From Candidatus Methanovirga aequatorialis (GTDB lineage: Archaea; Methanobacteriota; Methanobacteria; Methanobacteriales; Methanobacteriaceae): a stretch of DNA of 46,873 bases. The notes below the pieces were generated by a model that did not search any database, was not told where the DNA came from, and worked only from the letters and a program-made list of their open reading frames with translations. Shown here piece after piece: positions 20,726 through 29,434 of this stretch (position 1 is the first letter of the stretch; every line of letters starts with the position of its first letter). The position numbers were made by a program, and so were the translations under genes. The stretch is from positions 1 to 46,873 of the forward strand of contig JAITEE010000066.1 in assembly GCA_031282205.1 (NCBI GenBank), in the 5' to 3' direction.

Positions 20726-21193
20726 ATGGAAATTAAGCAAAATATAAGTTTTCAAGGTGATGCTAATAGTTCACACAGTATTTTCTCAATTGATCAAAAC
20801 GATGAAATTGCGAAATTTTTTGGTATTCGTGATGGGTTCTGCTGTCTTGGAGATGATTTTGATAATTTAACACGATTCCCAGTGGTTAAAAACCCAGATT
20901 TTAGTGTTCCTTTGTTTTTTGATGGGGTGAAGTGTGGTCAGTTCTCAGTTTTTAATAATACCGTATATATTTATCTTAATAAATTTATTGATAAGTTTGC
21001 AAAGGGTGAATATGTTCTCTCTGAGGAAAACATAAATTCTGCCTATTTCCCTAAAAATTTAACAATTTTAGTGATGGATGTTGCAACAGGTGTTTTAAGT
21101 TTAGATGAAAACAATTATTTGAAAATGAAAATCAATTTATCTACAAGTGTTTATATAGATTATTTGACTATAAGGTGTTCCTATGAACTATAA
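20726..21193 (+). CDS. Putative fibre-tip/receptor-binding accessory protein 1
   Basis: 155 aa, directly after tail fibre. Confidence 0.45.
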   Translation: MEIKQNISFQGDANSSHSIFSIDQNDEIAKFFGIRDGFCCLGDDFDNLTRFPVVKNPDFSVPLFFDGVKCGQFSVFNNTVYIYLNKFIDKFAKGEYVLSEENINSAYFPKNLTILVMDVATGVLSLDENNYLKMKINLSTSVYIDYLTIRCSYEL

Positions 21194-21740
21194 CAAAGTT
21201 AAAATCACTAAAGACTATAATGAAGCAAATATAGGATTAGAATATAAAAATAATAGAAATATTTCGGGTTTGAGGATTAATCATGATTCCAATACGGGCA
21301 CATACTCTAATCAATTCAAAACACTTGATGATGATGAATATGAAAATTTTATGAATGAAGATATAAATAACGGTATTACGGCTATAATCAACCGTGACGA
21401 TGTGAATGCAGGCCTTTTAACGTTAACGGAACAAAAATTAATTATTTTAGCAGGTGGATTAGTCAATTATTCAGGTATCCTACAATATAATGGAAGTATG
21501 AGTGGCTTAAATGAGTATGCTCCATCATTCACGTATTTAAATATGTATCCTCCAGCATATCCTACTATTAGTAATATTAGCACGGTTCCTGGTTCTTCTT
21601 TTGATAGGGTTAAAAATTCTCTCCTTATTCTTAATAAACTTGGACGAATGAGATTATCCTGGTACTTTGCCTCTGATTTTACTATTAGTCCTAATTATCC
21701 GTTCTTTTTCAATTTCACGTATAACAGGGGGAGTCTTTAG
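21183..21740 (+). CDS. Putative fibre-tip/receptor-binding accessory protein 2
   Basis: 185 aa; N-terminus KVKITKDYNEANIG resembles KFKITKDIEGNPSG of the next gene. Confidence 0.45.
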   Translation: MNYNKVKITKDYNEANIGLEYKNNRNISGLRINHDSNTGTYSNQFKTLDDDEYENFMNEDINNGITAIINRDDVNAGLLTLTEQKLIILAGGLVNYSGILQYNGSMSGLNEYAPSFTYLNMYPPAYPTISNISTVPGSSFDRVKNSLLILNKLGRMRLSWYFASDFTISPNYPFFFNFTYNRGSL

Positions 21741-21741
21741 C

Positions 21742-22272
21742 ATGAAAAAAGGCAAATTTAAAATCACTAAGGATATTGAAGGCAATCCATCAGGTTTTTA
21801 CATTAATGACCGTGATTATGAGGAAAAGAATGGAGCATGCTTAGGAATTTCTGATAATGGTGAATTACAATATAAACATAAAAATATGGATGGATTAGAA
21901 CCAATTTTTACAGGTTTCCCCAACCCAATTAATGATTTTGTTAAATGGGGAGGAGACGACTCATTTTTTCACGTTGACATTATCGGCATACATTACTCGA
22001 ATAATTTTAAAGAATTGTTTTTCAATATAAAAACAAAATTTAGTATGAGCGGGACTAGTTGGTACGTATTCAATTTAAATGAGTTAGGATTCGACCCAAC
22101 GGAATGGATTAATCCTAAGGGATTACCTACTCAAATGTGTGCGGATTATTTTACAAATACTATTGCTTATTTTTACACAGGAGGGCTGCTATATGTGAAA
22201 AATTATAATAACAGAGTAACTATCCCTTCAGGAACGACAATGCATTGTAATACGAGATGGTACCATGAATAA
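21742..22272 (+). CDS. Putative fibre-tip/receptor-binding accessory protein 3 (start MKKGKFKITKD)
   Basis: ATG start in 'ctttagcatgaaaaaaggc'; shares KxKITKD N-terminus. Confidence 0.45.
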   Translation: MKKGKFKITKDIEGNPSGFYINDRDYEEKNGACLGISDNGELQYKHKNMDGLEPIFTGFPNPINDFVKWGGDDSFFHVDIIGIHYSNNFKELFFNIKTKFSMSGTSWYVFNLNELGFDPTEWINPKGLPTQMCADYFTNTIAYFYTGGLLYVKNYNNRVTIPSGTTMHCNTRWYHE

Positions 22273-22675
22273 TTTAAATTTAATCGACACATTCGACTAT
22301 GATCTATATCCCTGGGGCAGCTCATTAGGGAATGTTAAAATACAGGCAAACCTATATGATCTAAGTGAAATTAACGATGATTTACTCCTAAAAGAATTAA
22401 AAATAACACTTAATGTCCTTACTGGTATGGATCATGGAATGTGGGGTGGAAACCTTCTTAATATTGATAATAGATTTAAACCTCAAGATTATAACAATCC
22501 TTCGATCATCTTACCATCCTGGACTATTGCTTCTAATGTTCCTTCTCCTTCGTACTCAAACAGTAACAGTTTATTGATTTACACGAATAGTAACAAGGAG
22601 TTATACATAATTTTAACTTGTTATAATTCTGTAATTGCATCTGGACGTTATAATTTTTACTTCAAATACATATGA
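22265..22675 (+). CDS. Putative fibre-tip/receptor-binding accessory protein 4
   Basis: 136 aa; overlaps upstream gene. Confidence 0.4.
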   Translation: MNNLNLIDTFDYDLYPWGSSLGNVKIQANLYDLSEINDDLLLKELKITLNVLTGMDHGMWGGNLLNIDNRFKPQDYNNPSIILPSWTIASNVPSPSYSNSNSLLIYTNSNKELYIILTCYNSVIASGRYNFYFKYI

Positions 22676-22754
22676 AAAATATAAAATACAGGTAAAATGG
22701 TAGTTTCAAAATATGTTTAACCTAGATTACTTCACAATCGAAGAAATAATAGCA

Positions 22755-22777
22755 GTTACCCGGAATTTCCGGGCAAC
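22755..22777. repeat. 23-nt near-perfect palindrome
   Basis: GTTACCCGGAATTTCCGGGCAAC. Confidence 0.6.
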
Positions 22778-22791
22778 TGAATGGTGATTAA

Positions 22792-23172
22792 ATGATGCAA
22801 GTTAATATTCATATAGATGAAACAATAAGTAATCTAGCAAGAATCAGTGCAGATCTGAACAGTCGTATGAATTTACTCGCTCAAATAGGGCGTGAAATAC
22901 AGAATGTATTGTTTGAGGAGGCTCCTGTGGTCACTGGTAATTTCGCTGCTAATATTATTGCTGAGATTGAATCTGATGATTTATTAATAGTCACAGAACC
23001 ATCAGAAGCAGAAGGTGGCTTACCTTATGCGATGAGGGTGTTAGTGGGCACGCGTAAAGACGGAAGCCCATTTTCAGAGAAAGGTTTTGAACTATTCACA
23101 CGGAACATGCCTTATGCGGAAGAAACAGCCATTAACGAAACCCAAAATTGGATAAGTGAGATATTAGCATGA
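22792..23172 (+). CDS. HK97 gp10-like / head-tail completion protein
   Basis: 126 aa; EEAPVVTGNFAANI..PYAMRVLVGTRKDG. Confidence 0.55.
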   Translation: MMQVNIHIDETISNLARISADLNSRMNLLAQIGREIQNVLFEEAPVVTGNFAANIIAEIESDDLLIVTEPSEAEGGLPYAMRVLVGTRKDGSPFSEKGFELFTRNMPYAEETAINETQNWISEILA

Positions 23173-24218
23173 ACAAGGATCTATTTATTAATCAAATTAA
23201 CAAAAATCAAACATTACTCTCACAATTGAATCAAAACCCTAATTGGAGTAAGAATTATAAGTTATTAGAGGATTTAATTAATTATGATGCTTATTTCAAC
23301 TCACTAATCACTCTCTGCAATTTCATCTCCAAACAACCAATAACGTTCAAGTGTGATGATAAACGGTTTGAAAACATTGTTAATGAATCAATACAGAATA
23401 TTAACTTTCAAGACTTCGTCAATCTGTTTTTAAACTATTTATCTTATGGTTATGTTGTCTTTGAAGTTATTTATAAGAAATCAGGTGCTGATGATATTGT
23501 TACTGTCTCGGAGTTAAGTTTTATTGATTATAATTTCAGCATACTCTTCCAGGAAGATGATGATGGTTCGCTTTATTCTATTAGGGTTGGGAACACGGAA
23601 TTAAATTATTTAAAATTTCAAAATGCTTCATTTAATTCAAAGAAGAACAAATATTATGGTAATAGTATTTTAACGAAGGATATTGCTAATACTATAATGT
23701 ATGCTAGGGATGCTTTGCTTAATCTTAATATTGCTAATTATCGTTTTGGTAACCCGTTATTCGTGACGAAAACTGATAGTTTTAAGAATAAGAATAGGTT
23801 AAAGGAAGCTTTCAAAAACGTGAAGGATGGTTTAACAAGCATATTCATATCAACTGATGAAGAGGTCACAACCGTACAATCAAACCATAATGAGGACAAT
23901 TTTATTAAATCGATAGAATTGTATGATAAGAAGATAGCTAAAAGCCTATTTATAGGTGATATGCTTTATGGGGGGTCGAATTCTAAGGGTTCGTATAATC
24001 AAGGAGAAATACAATTAACTATGTTATATGCTAACCTGGATTCTATTATCAAGGATATTGAGGAGTTTTGGATAGAGATCATCAAGAAATTATATTTGAT
24101 CAATATTTCGCCTGATTTAGAAAAATTCCATGGACTACATGCTGATTTTAGTATTGTTAAGTTTTCTGACACAGACTCTTTAAATATACAGTCAATTGAG
24201 AAAGATTTGGTGGTTTGA
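23169..24218 (+). CDS. Portal protein, DUF935 (Mu-like)
   Basis: 349 aa; DIANTIMYARDALLNLNIANYRFGNPLFVTKTD; next to MuF. Confidence 0.8.
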   Translation: MNKDLFINQINKNQTLLSQLNQNPNWSKNYKLLEDLINYDAYFNSLITLCNFISKQPITFKCDDKRFENIVNESIQNINFQDFVNLFLNYLSYGYVVFEVIYKKSGADDIVTVSELSFIDYNFSILFQEDDDGSLYSIRVGNTELNYLKFQNASFNSKKNKYYGNSILTKDIANTIMYARDALLNLNIANYRFGNPLFVTKTDSFKNKNRLKEAFKNVKDGLTSIFISTDEEVTTVQSNHNEDNFIKSIELYDKKIAKSLFIGDMLYGGSNSKGSYNQGEIQLTMLYANLDSIIKDIEEFWIEIIKKLYLINISPDLEKFHGLHADFSIVKFSDTDSLNIQSIEKDLVV

Positions 24219-24221
24219 AAA

Positions 24222-25382
24222 ATGGATTTGGATGAGTTTTATAATTACTCTATTGACTCGGCGATTGAGGATGATAACGGGCAGGTTAACTCTAAAATGC
24301 TATATTCTATTTTAGCAGCTTTAGTTTTGAAAAATTATCCTCGTGATAGTTTTGATGATGCTTACCGGCTTAGTGTGACTGAGGATTTGTTTAAAAAGAA
24401 TTATTCTCAATTACAAAAAATGATCGATGATATAATCTCAATTAAACTAGGGATAGATTTCACAGATTATAATCCGGATGGGGATGATGACAGATATTTG
24501 ATTATAAAATCAGTGGTTGCAGCAAGCCTAACGAATGATTTGATTGATATAATCGGGATTGACAGATTAACTCAGGAAATCGTGGATAAAGCAACGAACA
24601 ACTTCATGCAAGAGCAAGGGATAAGAAAGGACTGGAGGAACAGTAAATTGAATCAGGAGTTCGTAGAAGGGTATCTTGAGAATAGATCTGATATGGATGT
24701 TGCTGTTCTTAATGGTTTCACTCACAAATTGTGGCGATGGACTGGAGAAGGAGCTACAACGAGACATGAATCAAATGACGGTTTGATAGTTCCTATAGAT
24801 GAAGAATTTGAGATAATTAACGATGCAACAGGAGAAACAAGCAATTTAATGTTTCCACGTGATGATTCTGGTTCAAATCTGAACGGTGATGAGTGGAATT
24901 GTTATTGTGAGGTTGAATATTTGAATACTGTTGAATTAGCAAGGACTATTAAGCCTATTAGTGATATAAACGGTACAATACTCATAGATAATCGTCCTAT
25001 TTTCGCTGATGATGGTGAGGCACTAACTGACCTGCAATTGATGAATACTTATACTTTACTCAAAGAGAATTTACCTATTCCAATAAATCTCACACATGCG
25101 TCCTCAGCTGTTGGTGTGGATGATAAAGAATTAGTGTCTGACTTATTGGATGATGTTGGGATGATTACAGATGTGGGATTGTTTATTGATGATGAATCGG
25201 GTTACATGTTTATAAAAACACTTGATTCTGAAATAACAAACGATACTATCACAGATTATATAAATGAGGGCAGGATTAATGGTATTAGTCTTGAAGGATT
25301 GCGATTAAAGGATAGTATATACATAAATGCATTTAGTCTTGTTAAGGAACCAGCATGCCCTAAATGCACAATAAATCATTAG
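24222..25382 (+). CDS. MuF-like head morphogenesis protein fused to a prohead protease-like C-terminal domain
   Basis: MuF: WRWTGEGATTRHESNDG..WNCYCEVEYL; C-term: INLTHASSAVG..YINEGRINGISLEG..INAFSLVKEPACPKC. Confidence 0.7.
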   Translation: MDLDEFYNYSIDSAIEDDNGQVNSKMLYSILAALVLKNYPRDSFDDAYRLSVTEDLFKKNYSQLQKMIDDIISIKLGIDFTDYNPDGDDDRYLIIKSVVAASLTNDLIDIIGIDRLTQEIVDKATNNFMQEQGIRKDWRNSKLNQEFVEGYLENRSDMDVAVLNGFTHKLWRWTGEGATTRHESNDGLIVPIDEEFEIINDATGETSNLMFPRDDSGSNLNGDEWNCYCEVEYLNTVELARTIKPISDINGTILIDNRPIFADDGEALTDLQLMNTYTLLKENLPIPINLTHASSAVGVDDKELVSDLLDDVGMITDVGLFIDDESGYMFIKTLDSEITNDTITDYINEGRINGISLEGLRLKDSIYINAFSLVKEPACPKCTINH

Positions 25383-25395
25383 GAGGAATCATATA

Positions 25396-25953
25396 ATGAG
25401 AGAAAAACAAATAGACATTGCTAAAATGAAAAACGATATCTTGGCAGAAACCTACGTCGATTCGTTAATCGAGGAAGGTAAAATATCTGAAGATATGAAA
25501 GAAGAACAACTATTGCTAGCAAGAACCGATTTAAATAGTTATAAAACATTAACAGCACAATTTAGCACAACAATAGCAGAAGATAGTAGTGATGCAGACG
25601 AAGATATTCTTAAAAGAGCTATGAAAGAAGAAAACAGTGAATTAAGTCCTGTTGAATTAGCTAAAAAGGAAGCGCGGGCTGAGATCGAAGCTGAAATGTT
25701 CGTGCAAAAACAAGTTGATGATGGTGTTATATTGCCATCTGAAGCCAGGTCACATGTTTTATTTGCAAAATCACATTTAAAAGCCTATAAAACATTATTA
25801 AATCAAAGAAATGAATTAAATCTTGGTAAGAAAGTCGTTAACAGCTTTAAAAAAGATGAGGGGAATGAGTTGAGTTTCGTTAATCTTTGCAAACATTTGA
25901 ATAACGAGTTTGAGAAACAATCAAAACCGTACAAAACCTTAGGAGGTAGTTAA
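25396..25953 (+). CDS. Capsid scaffold-like protein with internal duplication
   Basis: 185 aa, acidic, helical; two copies of ..aExxVxxxxxxGxIxxxxxxxxLLARxxLxxYKTL.. Confidence 0.55.
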   Translation: MREKQIDIAKMKNDILAETYVDSLIEEGKISEDMKEEQLLLARTDLNSYKTLTAQFSTTIAEDSSDADEDILKRAMKEENSELSPVELAKKEARAEIEAEMFVQKQVDDGVILPSEARSHVLFAKSHLKAYKTLLNQRNELNLGKKVVNSFKKDEGNELSFVNLCKHLNNEFEKQSKPYKTLGGS

Positions 25954-25955
25954 GA

Positions 25956-26516
25956 ATGGGATTATTCGATTTAGGCGATAAAGGAAAAGTATTAGTCTCA
26001 TTGGATGAGGGACCTATCACCCTAGTGAAATTCCCCGCCGTGCCATTACCAGCTGAGACTTATCGTGCAAGACCAGGTGATATTGTGTATTTTGCTCCTG
26101 TTCAAACGGGGAAAGCAACACAATACATCTCAGCAACAGCACAAATGATAAAAACCTATGCTAACGGCACATACGTACCCGCAGGAATAGTGCTAACCGA
26201 ACCAAAATATAATAACAGTTTAGGGATGAGGGAAGCAGATATTGCATTATTCGGGATCATAGAAGAAGCATTGTTCGAAGGAACCCAACCTGCCTTAGCA
26301 ACAAGACAATTTGCAGCTCAATTTGTCGCAGCAAAAGCAAACCCTACAGTGGAATTACCTAGATTCAGTGTAACATCTACAGTAGGCTCTAACCCTATCA
26401 TTTATCAAGATGGAACTGACGTATCAACCGCCCGAGTATTCATAACTAGTCTACCGAACATTGTGAATAGCAGCGGAGTTCAAGAAACAAACGAAGAAGA
26501 TGAGGAGGAATTATAA
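25956..26516 (+). CDS. Capsid decoration-like protein
   Basis: 186 aa between scaffold and major capsid genes. Confidence 0.5.
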   Translation: MGLFDLGDKGKVLVSLDEGPITLVKFPAVPLPAETYRARPGDIVYFAPVQTGKATQYISATAQMIKTYANGTYVPAGIVLTEPKYNNSLGMREADIALFGIIEEALFEGTQPALATRQFAAQFVAAKANPTVELPRFSVTSTVGSNPIIYQDGTDVSTARVFITSLPNIVNSSGVQETNEEDEEEL

Positions 26517-27460
26517 TGGCTGAATACATAAGCACAAAAGCACCAACAGATTTCATACTCGAAAACGACGTACTACCTTTATTTGTGGAAGAGAGAGTGA
26601 GAACAAGCTTACAATTACTACAAATCGTAGGTAGAAGACAGGCAAAAGATGGGCAGTTCGATGTTGTGGTTGAGGAACCAACATACAAAGAATTTAAAGC
26701 AGCGAATAAAAAACAGAGAGCTGGTGAAGCTTCTGATTTCAAAAGGTTGAAAGGATTAAAGCCTGTTTATGATAGTGATAAAACAAAGCTTAATAAGTAT
26801 TATGTTGAATATACGAAGCTTAAAAGAGAAAACGACACGATGGGTGATATTCCGCGTGAAATTGCTGACACTGCACTTATGTTAGCTGAAGATTTGAACG
26901 ATGAAATATTGGATAAGACAATAGCTTATGCTCAAGGTTCAGCTATTCCTGTAGGGCAACTTGATTGGGTTAATAATCCAATAGAAGCTAACGTGTTGAT
27001 TAAAAACTATTTACGTGATCAGGATGGTCACAAATACAACCTTAATCAAATGTTCATCGTTGAAGAGCGTTATGAAGAATTCATAAAAGCATTATATCAA
27101 CCCGATTATCACATAGCCTTCAGTAACGTTTATGGGACTGAATCAGCTTTAATCGTTGGTGAAGATGGAGTTTTGATGAAAATTAACAAATTAGACCTTA
27201 AATACGCCGATATGGGTGCTGATTACTTCGCAATTGATGATACAGCTGAATATGGTGCAATTTACAGTAACTTGGAGAACTGGGGATTCAGTTATAATAC
27301 ATCAGCCCTCACAGAACAAGGAGATGTGCCAATAGCTTATGCTGAGGAAGAGACGCAGAATTTTAATGTGACTGACATGAGAACAAGCGTCCTATCCGAT
27401 GCTGGTTTCGGTATTCGTGCTCCTAGAGCTGTTGTTAAAGGAGATTTAGTTGCTCACTAA
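26516..27460 (+). CDS. Major capsid protein (HK97-fold, Mu-like)
   Basis: 314 aa, position in head module; KLKRENDTMGDIPREIADTALMLAEDLNDEILD. Confidence 0.75.
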   Translation: MAEYISTKAPTDFILENDVLPLFVEERVRTSLQLLQIVGRRQAKDGQFDVVVEEPTYKEFKAANKKQRAGEASDFKRLKGLKPVYDSDKTKLNKYYVEYTKLKRENDTMGDIPREIADTALMLAEDLNDEILDKTIAYAQGSAIPVGQLDWVNNPIEANVLIKNYLRDQDGHKYNLNQMFIVEERYEEFIKALYQPDYHIAFSNVYGTESALIVGEDGVLMKINKLDLKYADMGADYFAIDDTAEYGAIYSNLENWGFSYNTSALTEQGDVPIAYAEEETQNFNVTDMRTSVLSDAGFGIRAPRAVVKGDLVAH

Positions 27461-27499
27461 ATCCCTTACCTTAATATTTTAAATGGGGGAGGATTATAA

Positions 27500-29095
27500 A
27501 TGGTTTTACCGAATAAGAATAGTAAATATTTCCTTATAGTTAATGAAGATAATTTTGGTGTTGAGAAATGGAAAAGTTTTGTTAATAATCTTGCAACAGG
27601 TGATAAAACCTCACCTCCGACTAATGCACAACAATACCAAGATTTTCTGAGTGTTGATTTCTCTGGTGGTGGGGTTGATTCTGATTCTGGTGATTCGGAT
27701 ACGTATGAGGATGCTAATCTCTCACCTTCTATTGTTGTTGAGGGAGTGAGGTCGAAAACTGTGAATCCTGAACTGTTAATTGATTTCAGGGATTTGTTAT
27801 TCCTTTTGTATCAAAATGGGAGATTATGGGGTCTTGATACTAGTGGTGATTTATCGGATGTTATCACCGGGACGAGCGTGTTCCTGTATGGGGCGTCTGA
27901 TTATGATAAGACTGGTTCGTTCAGTTTGTATGTTGGTAAGTATGTGAATGAAGAGTTTCGGTTGAAAGGGTGTCAGATAAGTAGTTTGGAGTATAGTATT
28001 AGTGAGAATCAGGTTATTCCGTTCACTGTGAGTATGCAGAGTCAGGATGATAGCACGGACCTTTTAAAAAATCAGGGGAGTGTTACTGCTAGTAGTAGTA
28101 TAAAATATCCGAGTATTCCAGAATTGGGTAAAGCAGCATATTCAACTCCGATAATGGGTAACTATTTGCAAGGAATATATTTGTACACTGGTTCAGCCCC
28201 ACTCAACCTTCAAGACGTCTTAGATTTCGCTGATACAGATAATGATGATATAGATGACTTAAACCCGTACATAAGACAAATTGGATGTAGTGTTACGGAA
28301 TCATCATTCAATTATGATTTAGATTTATCTGATGCTTCAGAATTCACGGCTTGCAGCAGATTCAGTAGGGATGCTCCAACAACACAATTAAAAGGTGAGG
28401 CTACGAGCGGTTCACCGACTTTGGAAATAGAATTAACTAATAAGCAAACAACAGCACTATTCCTGAACCTATCATATGGTGCGGAAGGATTAGCTGAGTA
28501 CATTAAAACTAATGCTTCAGCTATCGTGCAATTATACGCAAACAGTCTCGGTGAGATTGTTGTTTTTGCAATGAGTGCTAATCTGGTTGTTACAAGCCCC
28601 AATTTTGAAAAAGACCCTACAGAAAACTTAACGTTCACAGGAGGAGGGAGAACAAGTTTCATCGTTCCAAACGGTGAATCATCCGTCACACAACCACATA
28701 CACCCTATGCGTTATGGTATCAGGCAGGAGGAGCTAATAATATGAGTGGAATAGGATACGCAACAATAACATTCACCTCAGCGAATATTGGGGAGAATAT
28801 GATGATCCGGAAAACCGATAGTGCGAGCACACACTACCAAGATTATAACGACGCTATATTCATCACTGAAATTAATAATGCGCGTAGTTTCAACTTCCCT
28901 TTATGGCAAAGAGGGGTTGCGGCAACCGATAAGAAATATAATTTGATTAGTCTTGCTCTTGATGAGTCTGAGACTGTTAAAGGTAGTTTCATTATTAACG
29001 CAAGCACAGACACGGAAACAAACCCGAAGGATCTGACGAGCTTGTGGAATAGTGACGTGCAAGCAGAAAAAAGTGATGAAGATGAAGGAACATGA
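27500..29095 (+). CDS. Major tail tube-like protein
   Basis: 531 aa; tail-tube signature LKGCQISSLEYSISENQVIPFTVSMQSQ. Confidence 0.55.
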   Translation: MVLPNKNSKYFLIVNEDNFGVEKWKSFVNNLATGDKTSPPTNAQQYQDFLSVDFSGGGVDSDSGDSDTYEDANLSPSIVVEGVRSKTVNPELLIDFRDLLFLLYQNGRLWGLDTSGDLSDVITGTSVFLYGASDYDKTGSFSLYVGKYVNEEFRLKGCQISSLEYSISENQVIPFTVSMQSQDDSTDLLKNQGSVTASSSIKYPSIPELGKAAYSTPIMGNYLQGIYLYTGSAPLNLQDVLDFADTDNDDIDDLNPYIRQIGCSVTESSFNYDLDLSDASEFTACSRFSRDAPTTQLKGEATSGSPTLEIELTNKQTTALFLNLSYGAEGLAEYIKTNASAIVQLYANSLGEIVVFAMSANLVVTSPNFEKDPTENLTFTGGGRTSFIVPNGESSVTQPHTPYALWYQAGGANNMSGIGYATITFTSANIGENMMIRKTDSASTHYQDYNDAIFITEINNARSFNFPLWQRGVAATDKKYNLISLALDESETVKGSFIINASTDTETNPKDLTSLWNSDVQAEKSDEDEGT

Positions 29096-29244
29096 GTAGT
29101 GTTTTAACATGCCCCTATTGCGGTAGTAAAGAAGTGCACAGTTTCGGTAAACGTGAACAGGATAATTATAAGTGTCATGCTTGTAATCGGTTCATTGTTG
29201 GTGAGAAATTAATAATTATGAGGGATTATGGTTACAACAGATAA
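29092..29244 (+). CDS. 50-aa zinc-ribbon protein (not in ORF track)
   Basis: MSSVLTCPYCGSKEVHSFGKREQDNYKCHACNRFIVGEKLIIMRDYGYNR; ATGA overlap with upstream gene. Confidence 0.75.
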   Translation: MSSVLTCPYCGSKEVHSFGKREQDNYKCHACNRFIVGEKLIIMRDYGYNR

Positions 29245-29407
29245 ATTTAAGAGAAGGGAAGTGAATACTTGCCCTTACTGCGGATATGAAAACCTAACAA
29301 CCACAGGAGCGTATTATTTAAATAAAGACGGTTTACGGGTTAAGGATTTTAAATGCCTTAAATGTGGGAAGTTCATATTAAATAGTAAAGTTTGGAATAG
29401 GAAGTAG
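29228..29407 (+). CDS. 59-aa zinc-ribbon protein (not in ORF track)
   Basis: MVTTDKFKRREVNTCPYCGYENLTTTGAYYLNKDGLRVKDFKCLKCGKFILNSKVWNRK; overlaps preceding ORF. Confidence 0.75.
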   Translation: MVTTDKFKRREVNTCPYCGYENLTTTGAYYLNKDGLRVKDFKCLKCGKFILNSKVWNRK

Positions 29408-29434
29408 AGATAGAGAAAAGGAGATGGATCAGGA

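Noticed and set aside
19167-22675. Diversity-generating retroelement or invertase-driven fibre switch
   Set aside because: No reverse transcriptase, template repeat or serine invertase seen; only the integrase-like tyrosine recombinase.
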